A DNA stretch of 64,000 nucleotides from Bacteroidaceae bacterium (GCA_024401275.1 JAKSLJ010000003.1:89671-153670); one strand, 5' to 3'; shown: positions 17,552 to 26,187, numbered from the stretch's first letter. The notes: a model not told the origin generated them from the letters alone. Translations and numbers: made by a program.

Positions 17552-18463
17552 ATGAATAATTTTATCGTTCGCTCCATAACTGGAGTATTGTTTGTGGCTA
17601 TTGTCATTTGTAGCTTCCTCGACCCGATAGCGATGGTTGCTCTTTTTACCCTTGTAACTGCGTTGGCAGTGCACGAGTTCTGCAGCATTATTAATAATAA
17701 TGTAGAGAAGGTGCATGTTAATACCTTCATCTGTACCGTTGCTGGTGCTTATTTCTTCTTGGCAATGGCAGGCTATTGCAGCGATTTTACGGGTAATGCC
17801 GGCGTGTTCATTCCTTATCTGATAACAGTGGTTTATCTGCTTGTCTCTGAACTCTACCTTAAGGCAGAGAACCCAATAGCCAACTGGGCTTATACAATGC
17901 TTTCGCAGATGTATGTGGCACTGCCACTGTCCATGATTAATGTGCTTGCTTTCGAACAGACTCAGCAGACTGCTCAGGGATGCTTCTCTCTGGAGTCAAC
18001 CGTACCTGCTGTAAGCTTCTCGGCACTGCCTCTCATGGTGTTCGTCATCATCTGGATAAACGATACTGGCGCTTATCTCTCTGGTTCGCTTTTTGGCAAG
18101 CATAAGCTTTTCCCAAGAGTTAGCCCTGGCAAGAGCTGGGAAGGCAGCATCGGCGGTGGAATTCTCGTGCTTATCTTTGCCGCTGTGATGTGGTATCTGG
18201 TTGAGAAGACAACAGTTTTCAGTTTCTATTCTTACATAGCATATCATTTCTCACTGTTGGAATGGCTCGGCTTGGGATTGGTTGTGGTGTTCTTCAGCAC
18301 ATGGGGCGACCTCGTGGAGAGCCTTATCAAGCGCACTCTCGGCATAAAAGACAGCGGACATATCCTTCCTGGACATGGCGGAATGCTTGATCGTTTCGAC
18401 TCTTCCCTCCTCGCCATGCCTGCCGCTGTTATTTATCTTTTCACCCTTCAGATGATTAGATAA
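17552..18463 (+). CDS. cdsA: Phosphatidate cytidylyltransferase
   Basis: 303 residues with about eight membrane segments. The C-terminal signature of the family is present in SLIKRTLGIKDSGHILPGHGGMLDRFDS (about 262-289), with the conserved Asp pair and Lys. NDTGAYLSGSLFGKHKLFPRVSPGKSWEG is the second conserved block. It makes CDP-diacylglycerol from CTP and phosphatidate in the inner membrane, the entry to phospholipid synthesis. It probably shares transcription with ftsH. Confidence 0.94.
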   Translation: MNNFIVRSITGVLFVAIVICSFLDPIAMVALFTLVTALAVHEFCSIINNNVEKVHVNTFICTVAGAYFFLAMAGYCSDFTGNAGVFIPYLITVVYLLVSELYLKAENPIANWAYTMLSQMYVALPLSMINVLAFEQTQQTAQGCFSLESTVPAVSFSALPLMVFVIIWINDTGAYLSGSLFGKHKLFPRVSPGKSWEGSIGGGILVLIFAAVMWYLVEKTTVFSFYSYIAYHFSLLEWLGLGLVVVFFSTWGDLVESLIKRTLGIKDSGHILPGHGGMLDRFDSSLLAMPAAVIYLFTLQMIR

Positions 18464-18482
18464 TATCTGATTTATCAAAGCG

Positions 18483-18517
18483 CTCCTTATCAAGGGGCTC
18501 TGAATCTTCGAGCAAAA
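18483..18517. repeat. Dispersed repeat A, copy 2
   Basis: CTCCTTATCAAGGGG followed by CTCTGAATCTTCGAGCAAAA, matching 4081-4115. It lies 20 bp after cdsA and could act as a weak hairpin. Confidence 0.62.
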
Positions 18518-18572
18518 CAGAAAATAAAAATCTTAGAGGAAATTCTATAATTGTAACTCCGAAATCTGTAAA

Positions 18573-19562
18573 ATGAAAAAGGTTCTTTCACTCTTCTTCT
18601 TGGCTTCATTGCTTGTAAACTGTACGGCAGAAGCACAGAAAGCTGACAAGGTCACTGTAGAAGGCTATGTCGGCGATAAATCAACTATGGTTTATCTCGT
18701 AAATGCAGATACTTTCAACGACCTTATCGACAGCGTGGCTGTCAAGGACGGCCGCTTCACTACTGAGTTGCCAGCAAAGGAAAACTGCCTTGTATTCCTT
18801 TCTGCCAACGGTGGCTACCAGCAGTTCTTCTGCGCTGAAGGCGAGAAGGTTAGCGTGGATGCAGTCAATGATGTCATTGAGGGCACTGGACTTAACGCAA
18901 AGTGGGGTAAACTCAATGCGGACATGAAGGCAGAAGGCGCTGATGCAAAGAAACTACTTGTTGATTTCTGCAAGGAAAACAAGGATAATATGCTTCCTGT
19001 TGCAGCTATGATAGTTTATCAGGAGCTGGTGCAATGGGATGTTGTAACCGAAATCATGGAAGCTTGCGAAGGCAAAGCGTTCCTGAAAAATCCTTATGTG
19101 ATTTCGTTTCTTATGATGGCTCAGTCACAGCAGGCTCGTGCTGTCGGAACTCCGCTGAAGGATATTGCTATCCCAGATGCAAAGGGAAAGATGCATAAAC
19201 TCTCAAATTATGTGGGCAAGGGCAAGGTTGTGCTTGTTGACTTTTGGGCTTCTTGGTGCGGACCTTGCTGCAAGGAAATGCCGAATGTAGTTGATGCTTA
19301 CGCTAAATACAAGTCTAAGGGCTTTGAGATTGTCGGCGTTTCGCTCGACCAGAAGAAGGAACCTTGGCTGGCTGCCGTAAAGCGTCTCGGCATGACTTGG
19401 CCGCAGCTTTCTGACCTTAAGGGCTGGAAGTGTGAAGCCGCTGCCCTTTATGGTGTACAGGCTATCCCGTCAAATGTACTTTTCGACAAAGACGGAAAAA
19501 TCATTGCAACAGATCTTACTGGCGCTGCATTACAGAGAAAACTCGCCGAGTTGTTCAAATAA
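18573..19562 (+). CDS. TlpA-like thiol:disulfide oxidoreductase with N-terminal DUF4369-like domain
   Basis: 329 residues. The signal sequence MKKVLSLFFLASLLVNCTAEAQ may end in a lipobox (LLVNC), so it is probably a periplasm-facing lipoprotein. The N-terminal part (about 25-110) is a beta-rich domain of the DUF4369 type, common in Bacteroidales thioredoxin-like proteins. The C-terminal domain (about 195-329) is thioredoxin-fold of the TlpA/ResA class, with active site WCGPC in FWASWCGPCCKEMPNV (about 225-240) and cis-Pro in VQAIPSNVLFD. It probably reduces periplasmic disulfides. A third Cys directly follows the CxxC. Confidence 0.85.
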   Translation: MKKVLSLFFLASLLVNCTAEAQKADKVTVEGYVGDKSTMVYLVNADTFNDLIDSVAVKDGRFTTELPAKENCLVFLSANGGYQQFFCAEGEKVSVDAVNDVIEGTGLNAKWGKLNADMKAEGADAKKLLVDFCKENKDNMLPVAAMIVYQELVQWDVVTEIMEACEGKAFLKNPYVISFLMMAQSQQARAVGTPLKDIAIPDAKGKMHKLSNYVGKGKVVLVDFWASWCGPCCKEMPNVVDAYAKYKSKGFEIVGVSLDQKKEPWLAAVKRLGMTWPQLSDLKGWKCEAAALYGVQAIPSNVLFDKDGKIIATDLTGAALQRKLAELFK

Positions 19563-19586
19563 TATAAATCTCAAAATATTGCCAAT

Positions 19587-20180
19587 ATGAAAAGAATTCT
19601 TTCCTTCATCCTTCTCTTTACTCTCGCATCAGCAGTTTCTTTCGCTCAGCACTCAGACCTTAAGGCATACGGGCTTAAGGGCAAGGTGAAGCGCATTTCA
19701 ACAAGCGACCGTGAAGGTGTAGCTTTCGACAAGAACGGAAAGATATTTTCTATCCGTATTCCAAGCATTCTGGCAGGTGGTGGCAGCGTCTATGGCAAAA
19801 AGATAAACCACAAGAACAATAGAATCTCATCCGTTAGCTACCCTGGTGAATGGGAAGGTGCTATTGGAACTACCGTTACCTACAAGTACAATACGGCGGG
19901 CTATCTCGTATCTACCGAACTTAGTGGTCACGAGTGGTGGAATAACTACTACTATTCAAACTACAAGAACGGTCTTCCTTACACAGTGAAACTTGATGTC
20001 GGTGGCGAAGCTCATAGCGAGGAAGGAACTTGCAAAATCATCTACACAAAGTTTGACTCACACGGCAATTGGACACAGTGCCGTTGGGACGGAACGCTGA
20101 GAATAACTGATGATGGTGGCGATACTTACCACAACGAGAAATACAGCCATACTATCAAACGAGAAATCTTCTACTATTAA
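19587..20180 (+). CDS. Secreted protein of unknown function
   Basis: 197 residues with signal peptide MKRILSFILLFTLASAVSFAQ. The mature part is beta-rich with a GLKGKVKRIS start, Tyr/Trp-rich strands and repeated short motifs of the type VTYKYNTAGYLVSTEL, reminiscent of loose YD-like or beta-propeller strands. No catalytic motif recognised. It is 24 bp after the TlpA-like gene and may be co-transcribed. Confidence 0.7.
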   Translation: MKRILSFILLFTLASAVSFAQHSDLKAYGLKGKVKRISTSDREGVAFDKNGKIFSIRIPSILAGGGSVYGKKINHKNNRISSVSYPGEWEGAIGTTVTYKYNTAGYLVSTELSGHEWWNNYYYSNYKNGLPYTVKLDVGGEAHSEEGTCKIIYTKFDSHGNWTQCRWDGTLRITDDGGDTYHNEKYSHTIKREIFYY

Positions 20181-20189
20181 TTCAAGGAA

Positions 20190-20381
20190 ATGAGCGAAGA
20201 ATTATTGCGATCATATCGCCTCACATCTATGGAGGAACCTACTGACGAAATGCTCCACGCCATTATGGAAAAGGTGGCTGCGGCAGCAAGAAAGTCAAGT
20301 GCTCGGGCAGCTGAGATACATCGTAAACGTCTGGCTGAAATTTCTGCAATGAGAGCCAGAAGAACTATGTTGGCACAATGA
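20190..20381 (+). CDS. Small charged protein, putative partner (antitoxin) of a zeta-like toxin
   Basis: 63 residues, helical, rich in Ala, Arg, Glu and Lys: MSEELLRSYRLTSMEEPT then a long amphipathic helix. It starts 9 bp after the previous gene, and its TGA overlaps the ATG of the zeta-toxin remnant (ATGA at 20378-20381), the tight coupling seen in toxin-antitoxin pairs. An antitoxin role is inferred from position only; it has no resemblance to the epsilon protein that I can identify. Confidence 0.6.
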   Translation: MSEELLRSYRLTSMEEPTDEMLHAIMEKVAAAARKSSARAAEIHRKRLAEISAMRARRTMLAQ

Positions 20382-20553
20382 GCACCGAACGTCGTCCTAC
20401 ACTTTGCATAGTTGCTGGTCCTAATGGATCGGGCAAGACGACAACTCTGTTGAAGACGAACTTCCTCAACTAATCTATCGAACTGTTGACGGTAAGGTCT
20501 TCAAGCAATATACCGATAATGTGCCGGAATGGGCAGAATCTTTGGTGGAATAA
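20378..20553 (+). pseudogene. Zeta-toxin/AAA_33 family kinase, internally deleted remnant
   Basis: The ATG at 20378 opens 31 codons beginning MSTERRPTLCIVAGPNGSGK, with a Walker A loop (GPNGSGKTT) typical of zeta toxins (UDP-GlcNAc kinases, about 190-200 residues), and stops at 20473. From 20467 in another frame the text continues QLIYRTVDGKVFKQY ... PEWAESLVE and stops at 20553, which resembles the C-terminus of Bacteroidota zeta-like proteins. The middle, about 120 or more residues, is missing, so the two ends were joined out of frame by a deletion. No function is expected. Confidence 0.72.
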
Positions 20554-20661
20554 AGTGAAATTTGTCAGTTTATAATACCCCATTTTTTCAATTAAAAAGT
20601 GTTCTTTTGTGGTTATTTTATTGGGCATCTGGTTGAAAGAGCGCGGAAAACTATGAATTAA

Positions 20662-20693
20662 TTTGGTATTTCACTCACTTATTCGTAACTTTG
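20662..20693 (+). promoter_or_regulatory. Promoter of the PIN toxin-antitoxin pair
   Basis: TTTG (20662-20665), a 20-bp spacer, TAACTTTG (20686-20693), 20 bp before the ATG at 20713. Confidence 0.7.
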
Positions 20694-20712
20694 TCGCCGA
20701 AAAACATCTATT

Positions 20713-21012
20713 ATGAAGAACAAATACACCATACCTGAACAAGAACCGCAAATGGTCAGAGATGAAAGTGCTGAGTATGTCTCTGAGTGGGTTATTCCAG
20801 TGCGTGTGCCAACTATGGGGGGGTACACTATGGACGAACTTATAGGGCGTCTTACAACATTTGCTTTAGCATTGGTAAAGTCGGAAACACCGAAGAGAAC
20901 AGATAAGGTGTATTCGTCAAGACTTATGCGTCTACATGAGAGATCACGTAATAACATAACAGAGCAGGATATGCAAGAAGATGGTCGCTTAGCATATTTG
21001 ATAAACAAATAG
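20713..21012 (+). CDS. Putative antitoxin of a PIN-domain pair
   Basis: 99 residues, no recognised DNA-binding fold: MKNKYTIPEQEPQMVRDE, a short beta region with VPTMGGYTMDELIGRLTTFALALV, and a charged C-terminus. It precedes a PIN toxin by 4 bp under its own promoter, the standard arrangement for a type II antitoxin. It does not look like AbrB, RHH or Phd/YefM antitoxins. The stretch GYTMDELIGRL could be a DNA-binding or dimer helix. Role by position. Confidence 0.6.
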   Translation: MKNKYTIPEQEPQMVRDESAEYVSEWVIPVRVPTMGGYTMDELIGRLTTFALALVKSETPKRTDKVYSSRLMRLHERSRNNITEQDMQEDGRLAYLINK

Positions 21013-21016
21013 AAGA

Positions 21017-21445
21017 ATGTCCAAGAAAGTATTTATTGATACCAACGTCCTGCTTGATTTTGTTCTTTGTCGTGATGGCGATGAACTGGCTATGGATATC
21101 TTTCAAATGGGTGAAGAGGCAAAGATACAATTGTGTGTATCGTTCCTGACAATGGCAAATGTAGCATACGTAGCTCGCAAACATCGTACAAAAGAGGAGT
21201 TGTATACATATCTTCGTGACTTCGCATCCATGTTTGAGATTCTTGCTATGGATGATTCGCAATATAAAGAAGCATTAAAATATCAGGCTACTGATTTTGA
21301 AGATATGTTGCAATACCAATGTGCTAGTTCGCACAACTGTGATCTTATTATAACCAATAATATTAAGCATTTCAAATTTTCGCTTATGCCAGTGAATACT
21401 CCATTAGAGTTCCTCGCTGAATATGATCAAAGAGCAAATAACTAA
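21017..21445 (+). CDS. PIN-domain toxin (VapC-like RNase)
   Basis: 142 residues, full PIN length. FIDTNVLLDFVL (Asp8 and Asn10), Glu and Asp near LTMANVAYVARK, DFEDMLQYQCA (Asp at about 95) and CDLIITNNIKHFK supply the acidic metal-binding residues of PIN ribonucleases. VapC-type toxins cut tRNA or rRNA until bound by the antitoxin. It begins 4 bp after the antitoxin-like gene. Confidence 0.83.
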   Translation: MSKKVFIDTNVLLDFVLCRDGDELAMDIFQMGEEAKIQLCVSFLTMANVAYVARKHRTKEELYTYLRDFASMFEILAMDDSQYKEALKYQATDFEDMLQYQCASSHNCDLIITNNIKHFKFSLMPVNTPLEFLAEYDQRANN

Positions 21446-21607
21446 ATATAACATAGCACAAAGCCCAACGCTCATTATGGCCAATAACTACCTAAGCATT
21501 ACCAAAAGGCTGCACTAACCTGCTGCCACTCAAATACAAATACAAATCAAAACAAAAACACACTGACAAAAACATATAATACATAAACATATAGCATTGA
21601 CTATTAT
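21446..21607. other. Spacer before the structured RNA
   Basis: AC-rich and A-rich sequence with no gene seen. At its end TAGCATTG (21592-21599) is one mismatch from the -7 consensus and would start a transcript near 21606, at the first stem of the RNA candidate. No matching -33 box was found. Confidence 0.4.
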
Positions 21608-21830
21608 TTCGCGTTCAGAAAAAGAAAAAGCCTGAGAAACTGATTTCTTTTCACCTGAAAGGATTTCGAAGTAATTTGTTCACGAGGATTGTCTGATATA
21701 AGGACTTTCCCGATCTGTCACACATGCAGTTAATGTTTACACAAAGGTGTAGACATTCTCCAGTGTGACAGGCGGGTTTCTTCTCAGGCTTCCCGTGAAC
21801 GCGAATGGAAAGGTCTGCACCTTTTCTTTG
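21608..21830 (+). ncRNA. Structured non-coding RNA candidate, 6S-like or Bacteroidales-specific
   Basis: Four nested stems make a rod about 200 nt long. TTCGCGTTCA (21608-21617) pairs with TGAACGCGAA (21796-21805). AAGCCTGAGAA (21628-21638) pairs with TTCTCAGGCTT (21781-21791). CTGTCACAC (21715-21723) pairs with GTGTGACAG (21763-21771), flanked by CCCG/CGGG. AATGTTTACAC (21732-21742) forms an apical hairpin with 21747-21757 over an AAAG loop. The region 21639-21708 is unpaired or weakly paired on one side, like a large asymmetric bubble. The end is a terminator, GGAAAGGT-CTGC-ACCTTTTC (21807-21825) and T-rich tail. It has no coding potential. Rod plus bubble recalls 6S RNA or the Bacteroidales-1 motif, but I cannot confirm either. 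Confidence 0.68.
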
Positions 21831-21889
21831 TTTACTCCGTTCTTCGCATAGTTGAAAGAGTAGTTTTTGCTAAGAAACTACAATAAACT

Positions 21890-23506
21890 ATGGCAGATAA
21901 CAACATTACTGCAACTCGTGAAAGCCTTATTGCCGAGATTGAAAGACGAGTTGAAGACAAGATTCTGGAGCAGACAAATGCCGATTTGCTCACCAAACTT
22001 ATCCGCAATGCTGATACATTGGATGAGGCAATGGCTATTGCTCAGTTGGGTACGACCTACAAGCGTACAGGTCTTCATTACGACAAACGCCTTGAAAAGC
22101 AAAGAGGCAACACAATCAAGTACTTCAAGAAGAATGAAAAACTTAGTTTCTCTGATGGTTCCAATAATCCTCACCACAAACTTATTATCGGCGACAACTA
22201 CGATGCCTTGAATAATCTTCTTGTTCAGTATCGTGGCAAGGTTGATGTTATCTACATTGACCCACCTTACGGAAAGGATAGTATGGGTGATTTTGCCAAG
22301 ACCAATTACGAGAATTCCATAACAAGAGATAATCTTTTGTCAATGTTACAGCCAAGGTTGAAATTAGCATCCGAGTTGTTGTCAAAGACAGGAGCCATAT
22401 TTTGTAGTATAGATGACAAAAACCATGCATTTGTTAAGTGCTTGATGGACGAAGTGTTTGGCGAATCTAATTTCATGGGAAATATAATTTGGCGTAAGAA
22501 ATCAGGTGGTGGACAAACAGACGAATTCTTTGTGACCGAACACGAATATGTTTTGTCATATAGAAAATCAGATGCTTTTAGATGGCTTGATTTTAATGAG
22601 GATGCAGTGGAAAGTGACTTTAAATATGATGCGAATGATGGCAAAGGCAAGTACTCTATTACCAAATTAGAGAAATGGGGAAGTGCTGCACATAGTGAGG
22701 ATAGACCAACAATGTGTTTCCCAATAAAAGATCCCGATGGAAATGATTTCTTTCCCGTTGCTCCAGACAAACTTCCTGGTAGATGGCGCGTTGGTGCTAA
22801 AAGAATGCAATCTCTTATAGATGAAAATGCGATTCATTGGGAGAAAGATGAAGAGTTGAAACGATGGATTCCTTACGAAAAAAACTATTATACACAAGCT
22901 AAAGGTAAGCTCCTAAAATGTCGTAGCATATTCTTTAATGTAGCAGAAACTGGTACGGCGACAAAACTTTTGACATCCATCTTCAACAAGAAGGATAGTT
23001 TTGACAATCCTAAACCTATCGAAGTCTTAAAGAAAATCTTTGAGCACATGCAAAATGATCTCGTTGTAGATTTCTTTGCAGGAAGTGCAAGCACTGGCCA
23101 TGCCATTCTTGATATGAATATGGATGATGAGAATCGCCAGTTTATACTTTGTCAATGCAATGAAATCACAAAAAAGAATCCTCATGGCATAGCCTTAGAT
23201 GTAACAGCTCCTCGTCTGAAACGAATAATGACAGGCTCTTGCTATAATCAATCCGAGAAGTATCCTTTCTATACAGGATGCAATGACTATCCATGGTCGG
23301 AAGACCACGAACCTTACGGCGGCAGCCTTGATGTATACGAAATAGACTCTGTCTCAAATGCAGAACACATCTGCGGCAAGACTCCTTTCGATGTAATAGA
23401 CGAAACGCTGTATGGCAAAGAGAAGTTCACATCTTTGGAGGAAAAAATAAAGTGGGTATGCGAGAACTTCGAGATTACGCAAGATAAGCTTGTTGAGAAG
23501 AAATAA
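21890..23506 (+). CDS. Type III restriction-modification methyltransferase (Mod)
   Basis: 538 residues. The catalytic motif is DPPY at 124-127 in VDVIYIDPPYGKDS, and the AdoMet-binding motif comes after it, VDFFAGSASTGHAI (about 393-406), the order of beta-class adenine methyltransferases and of type III Mod subunits. The region between (about 190-390), including GNIIWRKKSGGGQTDEF, is where target recognition lies. It methylates one strand of a short asymmetric site. It is 12 bp upstream of the Res gene. No homopolymer or tandem repeat suggesting phase variation was seen in the 5' part. Confidence 0.88.
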   Translation: MADNNITATRESLIAEIERRVEDKILEQTNADLLTKLIRNADTLDEAMAIAQLGTTYKRTGLHYDKRLEKQRGNTIKYFKKNEKLSFSDGSNNPHHKLIIGDNYDALNNLLVQYRGKVDVIYIDPPYGKDSMGDFAKTNYENSITRDNLLSMLQPRLKLASELLSKTGAIFCSIDDKNHAFVKCLMDEVFGESNFMGNIIWRKKSGGGQTDEFFVTEHEYVLSYRKSDAFRWLDFNEDAVESDFKYDANDGKGKYSITKLEKWGSAAHSEDRPTMCFPIKDPDGNDFFPVAPDKLPGRWRVGAKRMQSLIDENAIHWEKDEELKRWIPYEKNYYTQAKGKLLKCRSIFFNVAETGTATKLLTSIFNKKDSFDNPKPIEVLKKIFEHMQNDLVVDFFAGSASTGHAILDMNMDDENRQFILCQCNEITKKNPHGIALDVTAPRLKRIMTGSCYNQSEKYPFYTGCNDYPWSEDHEPYGGSLDVYEIDSVSNAEHICGKTPFDVIDETLYGKEKFTSLEEKIKWVCENFEITQDKLVEKK

Positions 23507-23518
23507 GGAGATGCGACT

Positions 23519-25750
23519 ATGTTACAAGAAATCATTCAACTTCACGATGAAGCTGTAACCGCTCTCGTTGATAAGATAGCTAAGAAGGATGTCATCACGT
23601 TCAAGTCGCCTACTGGTAGTGGCAAGACCTACATGATGGCAGACTTCATGGATAGGATATTGAGCGTAAGAAACGATGTGGTCTTTCTCGTCTCGTCACT
23701 TTCAAAGAGCGAATTGGCAAAGCAGAACTATGATAAATTTTGCGAATACAAAGACCAAGGCGAGTTTCCGAATCTTAATCCTTACCTGATTTCAAGCGAA
23801 GTTTCAGGTGAGGAAGGTGTTTTCGTGCCTATTGATTATAATGTCTATGTTTTGCCTCGTGATTTATACAAGAAAGGTGGACGATTGATGCAAGGAGCTA
23901 TGGACAACTTCTTGCAAACAATAACCCGTAATCTTTTTGGCAATGGTTTGGACAAGAAGGTCTATCTGATAAAGGACGAGTGTCATCAAGCAACCAATAA
24001 TCTTGATACTATTTCAACGGATTTCTTCTCGAAAACGATTAACATTTCTGCTACTCCAAAGCTGAGTCGAGGACAAGTGCCAGATGTTGAGGTTACAGAA
24101 GAGGCTGCCATCAACGCCAAACTTATTAAGACTGTAGAGTGGAACGAGGAAGACAGCGATGTGGCAGAAGCGATTGAGAAATTTGAAGAGATAAAAAAGG
24201 ATTACCGTAACTTGCTTGGTGTGAATCCTTGCCTTATAATTCAGATTTCAAACAAGGACAAAGCAAATGACGACCTTGCGAAAATCTATGATGTGCTTGA
24301 TAAGCCGGAACACAAGGATCTGAAATGGATGCTTATTGTTGATAAGGACAAGGATTGCAATACAAATGATGTATTCAAGGCAAAGAAGATGCCTGTGGCC
24401 CGTTGGAAAGATTATGCAAAAGAAAAAGGATCTACCATTGACATCATTATCTTCAAGATGGTGATAACTGAGGGGTGGGACATTCCTCGTGCCTGTATGC
24501 TTTATCAGATGCGACCAACACAGAGCGACCAATTGGACGAGCAGGTTGTTGGACGTGTTAGACGCAATCCTCGTTTGCTTGATTTTGAACGTCTCTCTCC
24601 AGAAGCTCAAGAACTTGCCTTGAAAGCATGGGTGTGGGGCGTAAAGAAGAAAGACCAGCAACGAACATTTGTTGCGAGGCTCTTTGAAGAACCTTCTGAT
24701 ATTACTGATAATATCCGCATTAAGACTACAAAACTAAAGCTGCTCATCAAGAAACCTGGTTTCGACATTCGAGAGTTTATGGACGGATGTTCAAATAATA
24801 ATAGATACTCCGACATCTTCTCGCTTTACCGAAAGTTCAAGAAGACGGAGCCAGAGGTGCAAGCGATGGGGTATGAATATGCCGAGACTCCATGCCAATG
24901 GCTAAAGTTTGCGGAAAACATAGATAGTGTTGTCAAGGAAAACAACAAATATGTTTGCGACTATTCAGTAAGCATGGAATTGACAAAAGACGAGGTCGGC
25001 AAGGTTCGGGAGGTGTCTTTCCCTGTGGAATCAATGTACACAGATAATGGCAATTATGAGAATATTGCCGACTGGGTATGGAAACGAAAAGAAAATTCCC
25101 AAAGATTTGCTTTTGACAGTGAGGCGGAACAAGAATGGGCTTGCATTCTGAAAGACCTTGCGAAAGAAGACACTCTTGAACCATTGCAACAGAGAGTAGG
25201 CAAACGAGTTGTTGTAGGCAAAAGGAATCCTAATGCAGGGCAATATAAAACTGATGGGTCAATAGAAGATGACAAACTGAATCCATCAAATAAATATCTG
25301 TGGGGAAAGAACTTCATCTCAAACTCGGAGATAAAGTTTGAGTATTGTCTTGGCGGCATTCATTCGTCATACCCTGATTTCGTCATGGAAGATTGCTTCG
25401 GACGTATTCATCTGTTTGAGGTGAAGAGTGTTAATGTCGCAAATGCAACGCCCGCAGCTTTTGACAGCGAGGAATACAAGATGAAAATGAATGAGCTGAT
25501 AAGATGCTATAAGCAGGCATCCATCCTTACTGGTCACATCTTCTATCTCCCTGTAATGAAGGATGATAATTGGGTTATCACACAATTGCTTTCTGGCGAA
25601 GAAAAGACGCTTACCTATGATCAATTCGAAGAATTCATGAAACGTAAACCTTCTTCGCAAAATACGAATCAACCCAGTTCTAACCGCATCATTCCATACA
25701 AACCTATAGACGAAGAATATGAATATGGGAAATTTGTAGCTGAGGAATAG
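23519..25750 (+). CDS. Type III restriction enzyme Res subunit
   Basis: 743 residues. The SF2 helicase has Walker A SPTGSGKT (30-37), DECH box in YLIKDECHQATN (about 153) and motif VI-like QVVGRVRRNPR. The C-terminal nuclease domain shows YPDFV ... HLFEVKS (about 618-636), a PD-(D/E)xK core. With Mod it translocates or slides between head-to-head sites and cuts unmethylated DNA. Somewhat shorter than many Res proteins (about 900-1000), but both domains are complete. Confidence 0.88.
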   Translation: MLQEIIQLHDEAVTALVDKIAKKDVITFKSPTGSGKTYMMADFMDRILSVRNDVVFLVSSLSKSELAKQNYDKFCEYKDQGEFPNLNPYLISSEVSGEEGVFVPIDYNVYVLPRDLYKKGGRLMQGAMDNFLQTITRNLFGNGLDKKVYLIKDECHQATNNLDTISTDFFSKTINISATPKLSRGQVPDVEVTEEAAINAKLIKTVEWNEEDSDVAEAIEKFEEIKKDYRNLLGVNPCLIIQISNKDKANDDLAKIYDVLDKPEHKDLKWMLIVDKDKDCNTNDVFKAKKMPVARWKDYAKEKGSTIDIIIFKMVITEGWDIPRACMLYQMRPTQSDQLDEQVVGRVRRNPRLLDFERLSPEAQELALKAWVWGVKKKDQQRTFVARLFEEPSDITDNIRIKTTKLKLLIKKPGFDIREFMDGCSNNNRYSDIFSLYRKFKKTEPEVQAMGYEYAETPCQWLKFAENIDSVVKENNKYVCDYSVSMELTKDEVGKVREVSFPVESMYTDNGNYENIADWVWKRKENSQRFAFDSEAEQEWACILKDLAKEDTLEPLQQRVGKRVVVGKRNPNAGQYKTDGSIEDDKLNPSNKYLWGKNFISNSEIKFEYCLGGIHSSYPDFVMEDCFGRIHLFEVKSVNVANATPAAFDSEEYKMKMNELIRCYKQASILTGHIFYLPVMKDDNWVITQLLSGEEKTLTYDQFEEFMKRKPSSQNTNQPSSNRIIPYKPIDEEYEYGKFVAEE

Positions 25751-25857
25751 TAGAGGAATCGTTTACTCGATAACCGAAAATCCTTAATGACAATTGACAA
25801 TCGTGACAATCATGACAATGGTGTCTGTGAAATACGGATTCATATAAGAAAAGAATA

Positions 25858-25892
25858 AACCTGGGGTGGCATTTTACCACCTCAGGTTTTTT
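25858..25892 (+). terminator. Terminator of the type III operon
   Basis: AACCTGGGGTGG (25858-25869) pairs with CCACCTCAGGTT (25877-25888), one G-T pair, 7-nt loop, then a T run (25887-25892). It lies 107 bp after the Res stop. Confidence 0.82.
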
Positions 25893-25904
25893 GGTACAAT
25901 TGAG

Positions 25905-25996
25905 TTCTTATCCTCGAAAAAATGTAGGGAATTGCGGTTCTTATCCTCGAAAAAGTGTAATTTTTCTTGCGAATATCCTCGGAAAAGTGTAATTTG
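25905..25996. repeat. Three spaced repeats upstream of a broken ATPase gene
   Basis: TATCCTCGAAAAAGTGTAAT-like units start at 25909, 25942 and 25974, spacing 33 and 32 bp, about three helical turns. The third unit has CTCGG in place of CTCGA and the first reads AATGTA. They lie directly before the AAA ATPase remnant at 26035. Confidence 0.7.
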
Positions 25997-26034
25997 TGCG
26001 CAGAAACGCAAAGCTTATACAAAAATATCACAGT

Positions 26035-26187
26035 ATGTATAGGACTATAACAGAGCGATTGGAAGCTTGGAAACTCAACAAAAACCGTAAACTGCTTATC
26101 CTACTTGGTGCACGACAAGTAGGAAAGACTTGGGTAATGCAGGACTTCGGCAAGAAGTATTATAAGAATGTTGCTTACATCAACTAG
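26035..26187 (+). pseudogene. AAA_14/DUF4143-type ATPase, truncated after Walker A
   Basis: Fifty codons beginning MYRTITERLEAWKLNKNRKL and containing the P-loop GARQVGKTW, the signature start of the AAA_14 plus DUF4143 ATPases (usually about 380-420 residues, often multicopy in Bacteroidales). It stops at VAYIN, where the family normally continues with NFE or similar, and nothing recognisable follows. The ATG at 26035 is chosen over an upstream frame start at 25996 because family members begin near this point. Deletion of the rest probably left the flanking repeats. Confidence 0.7.
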
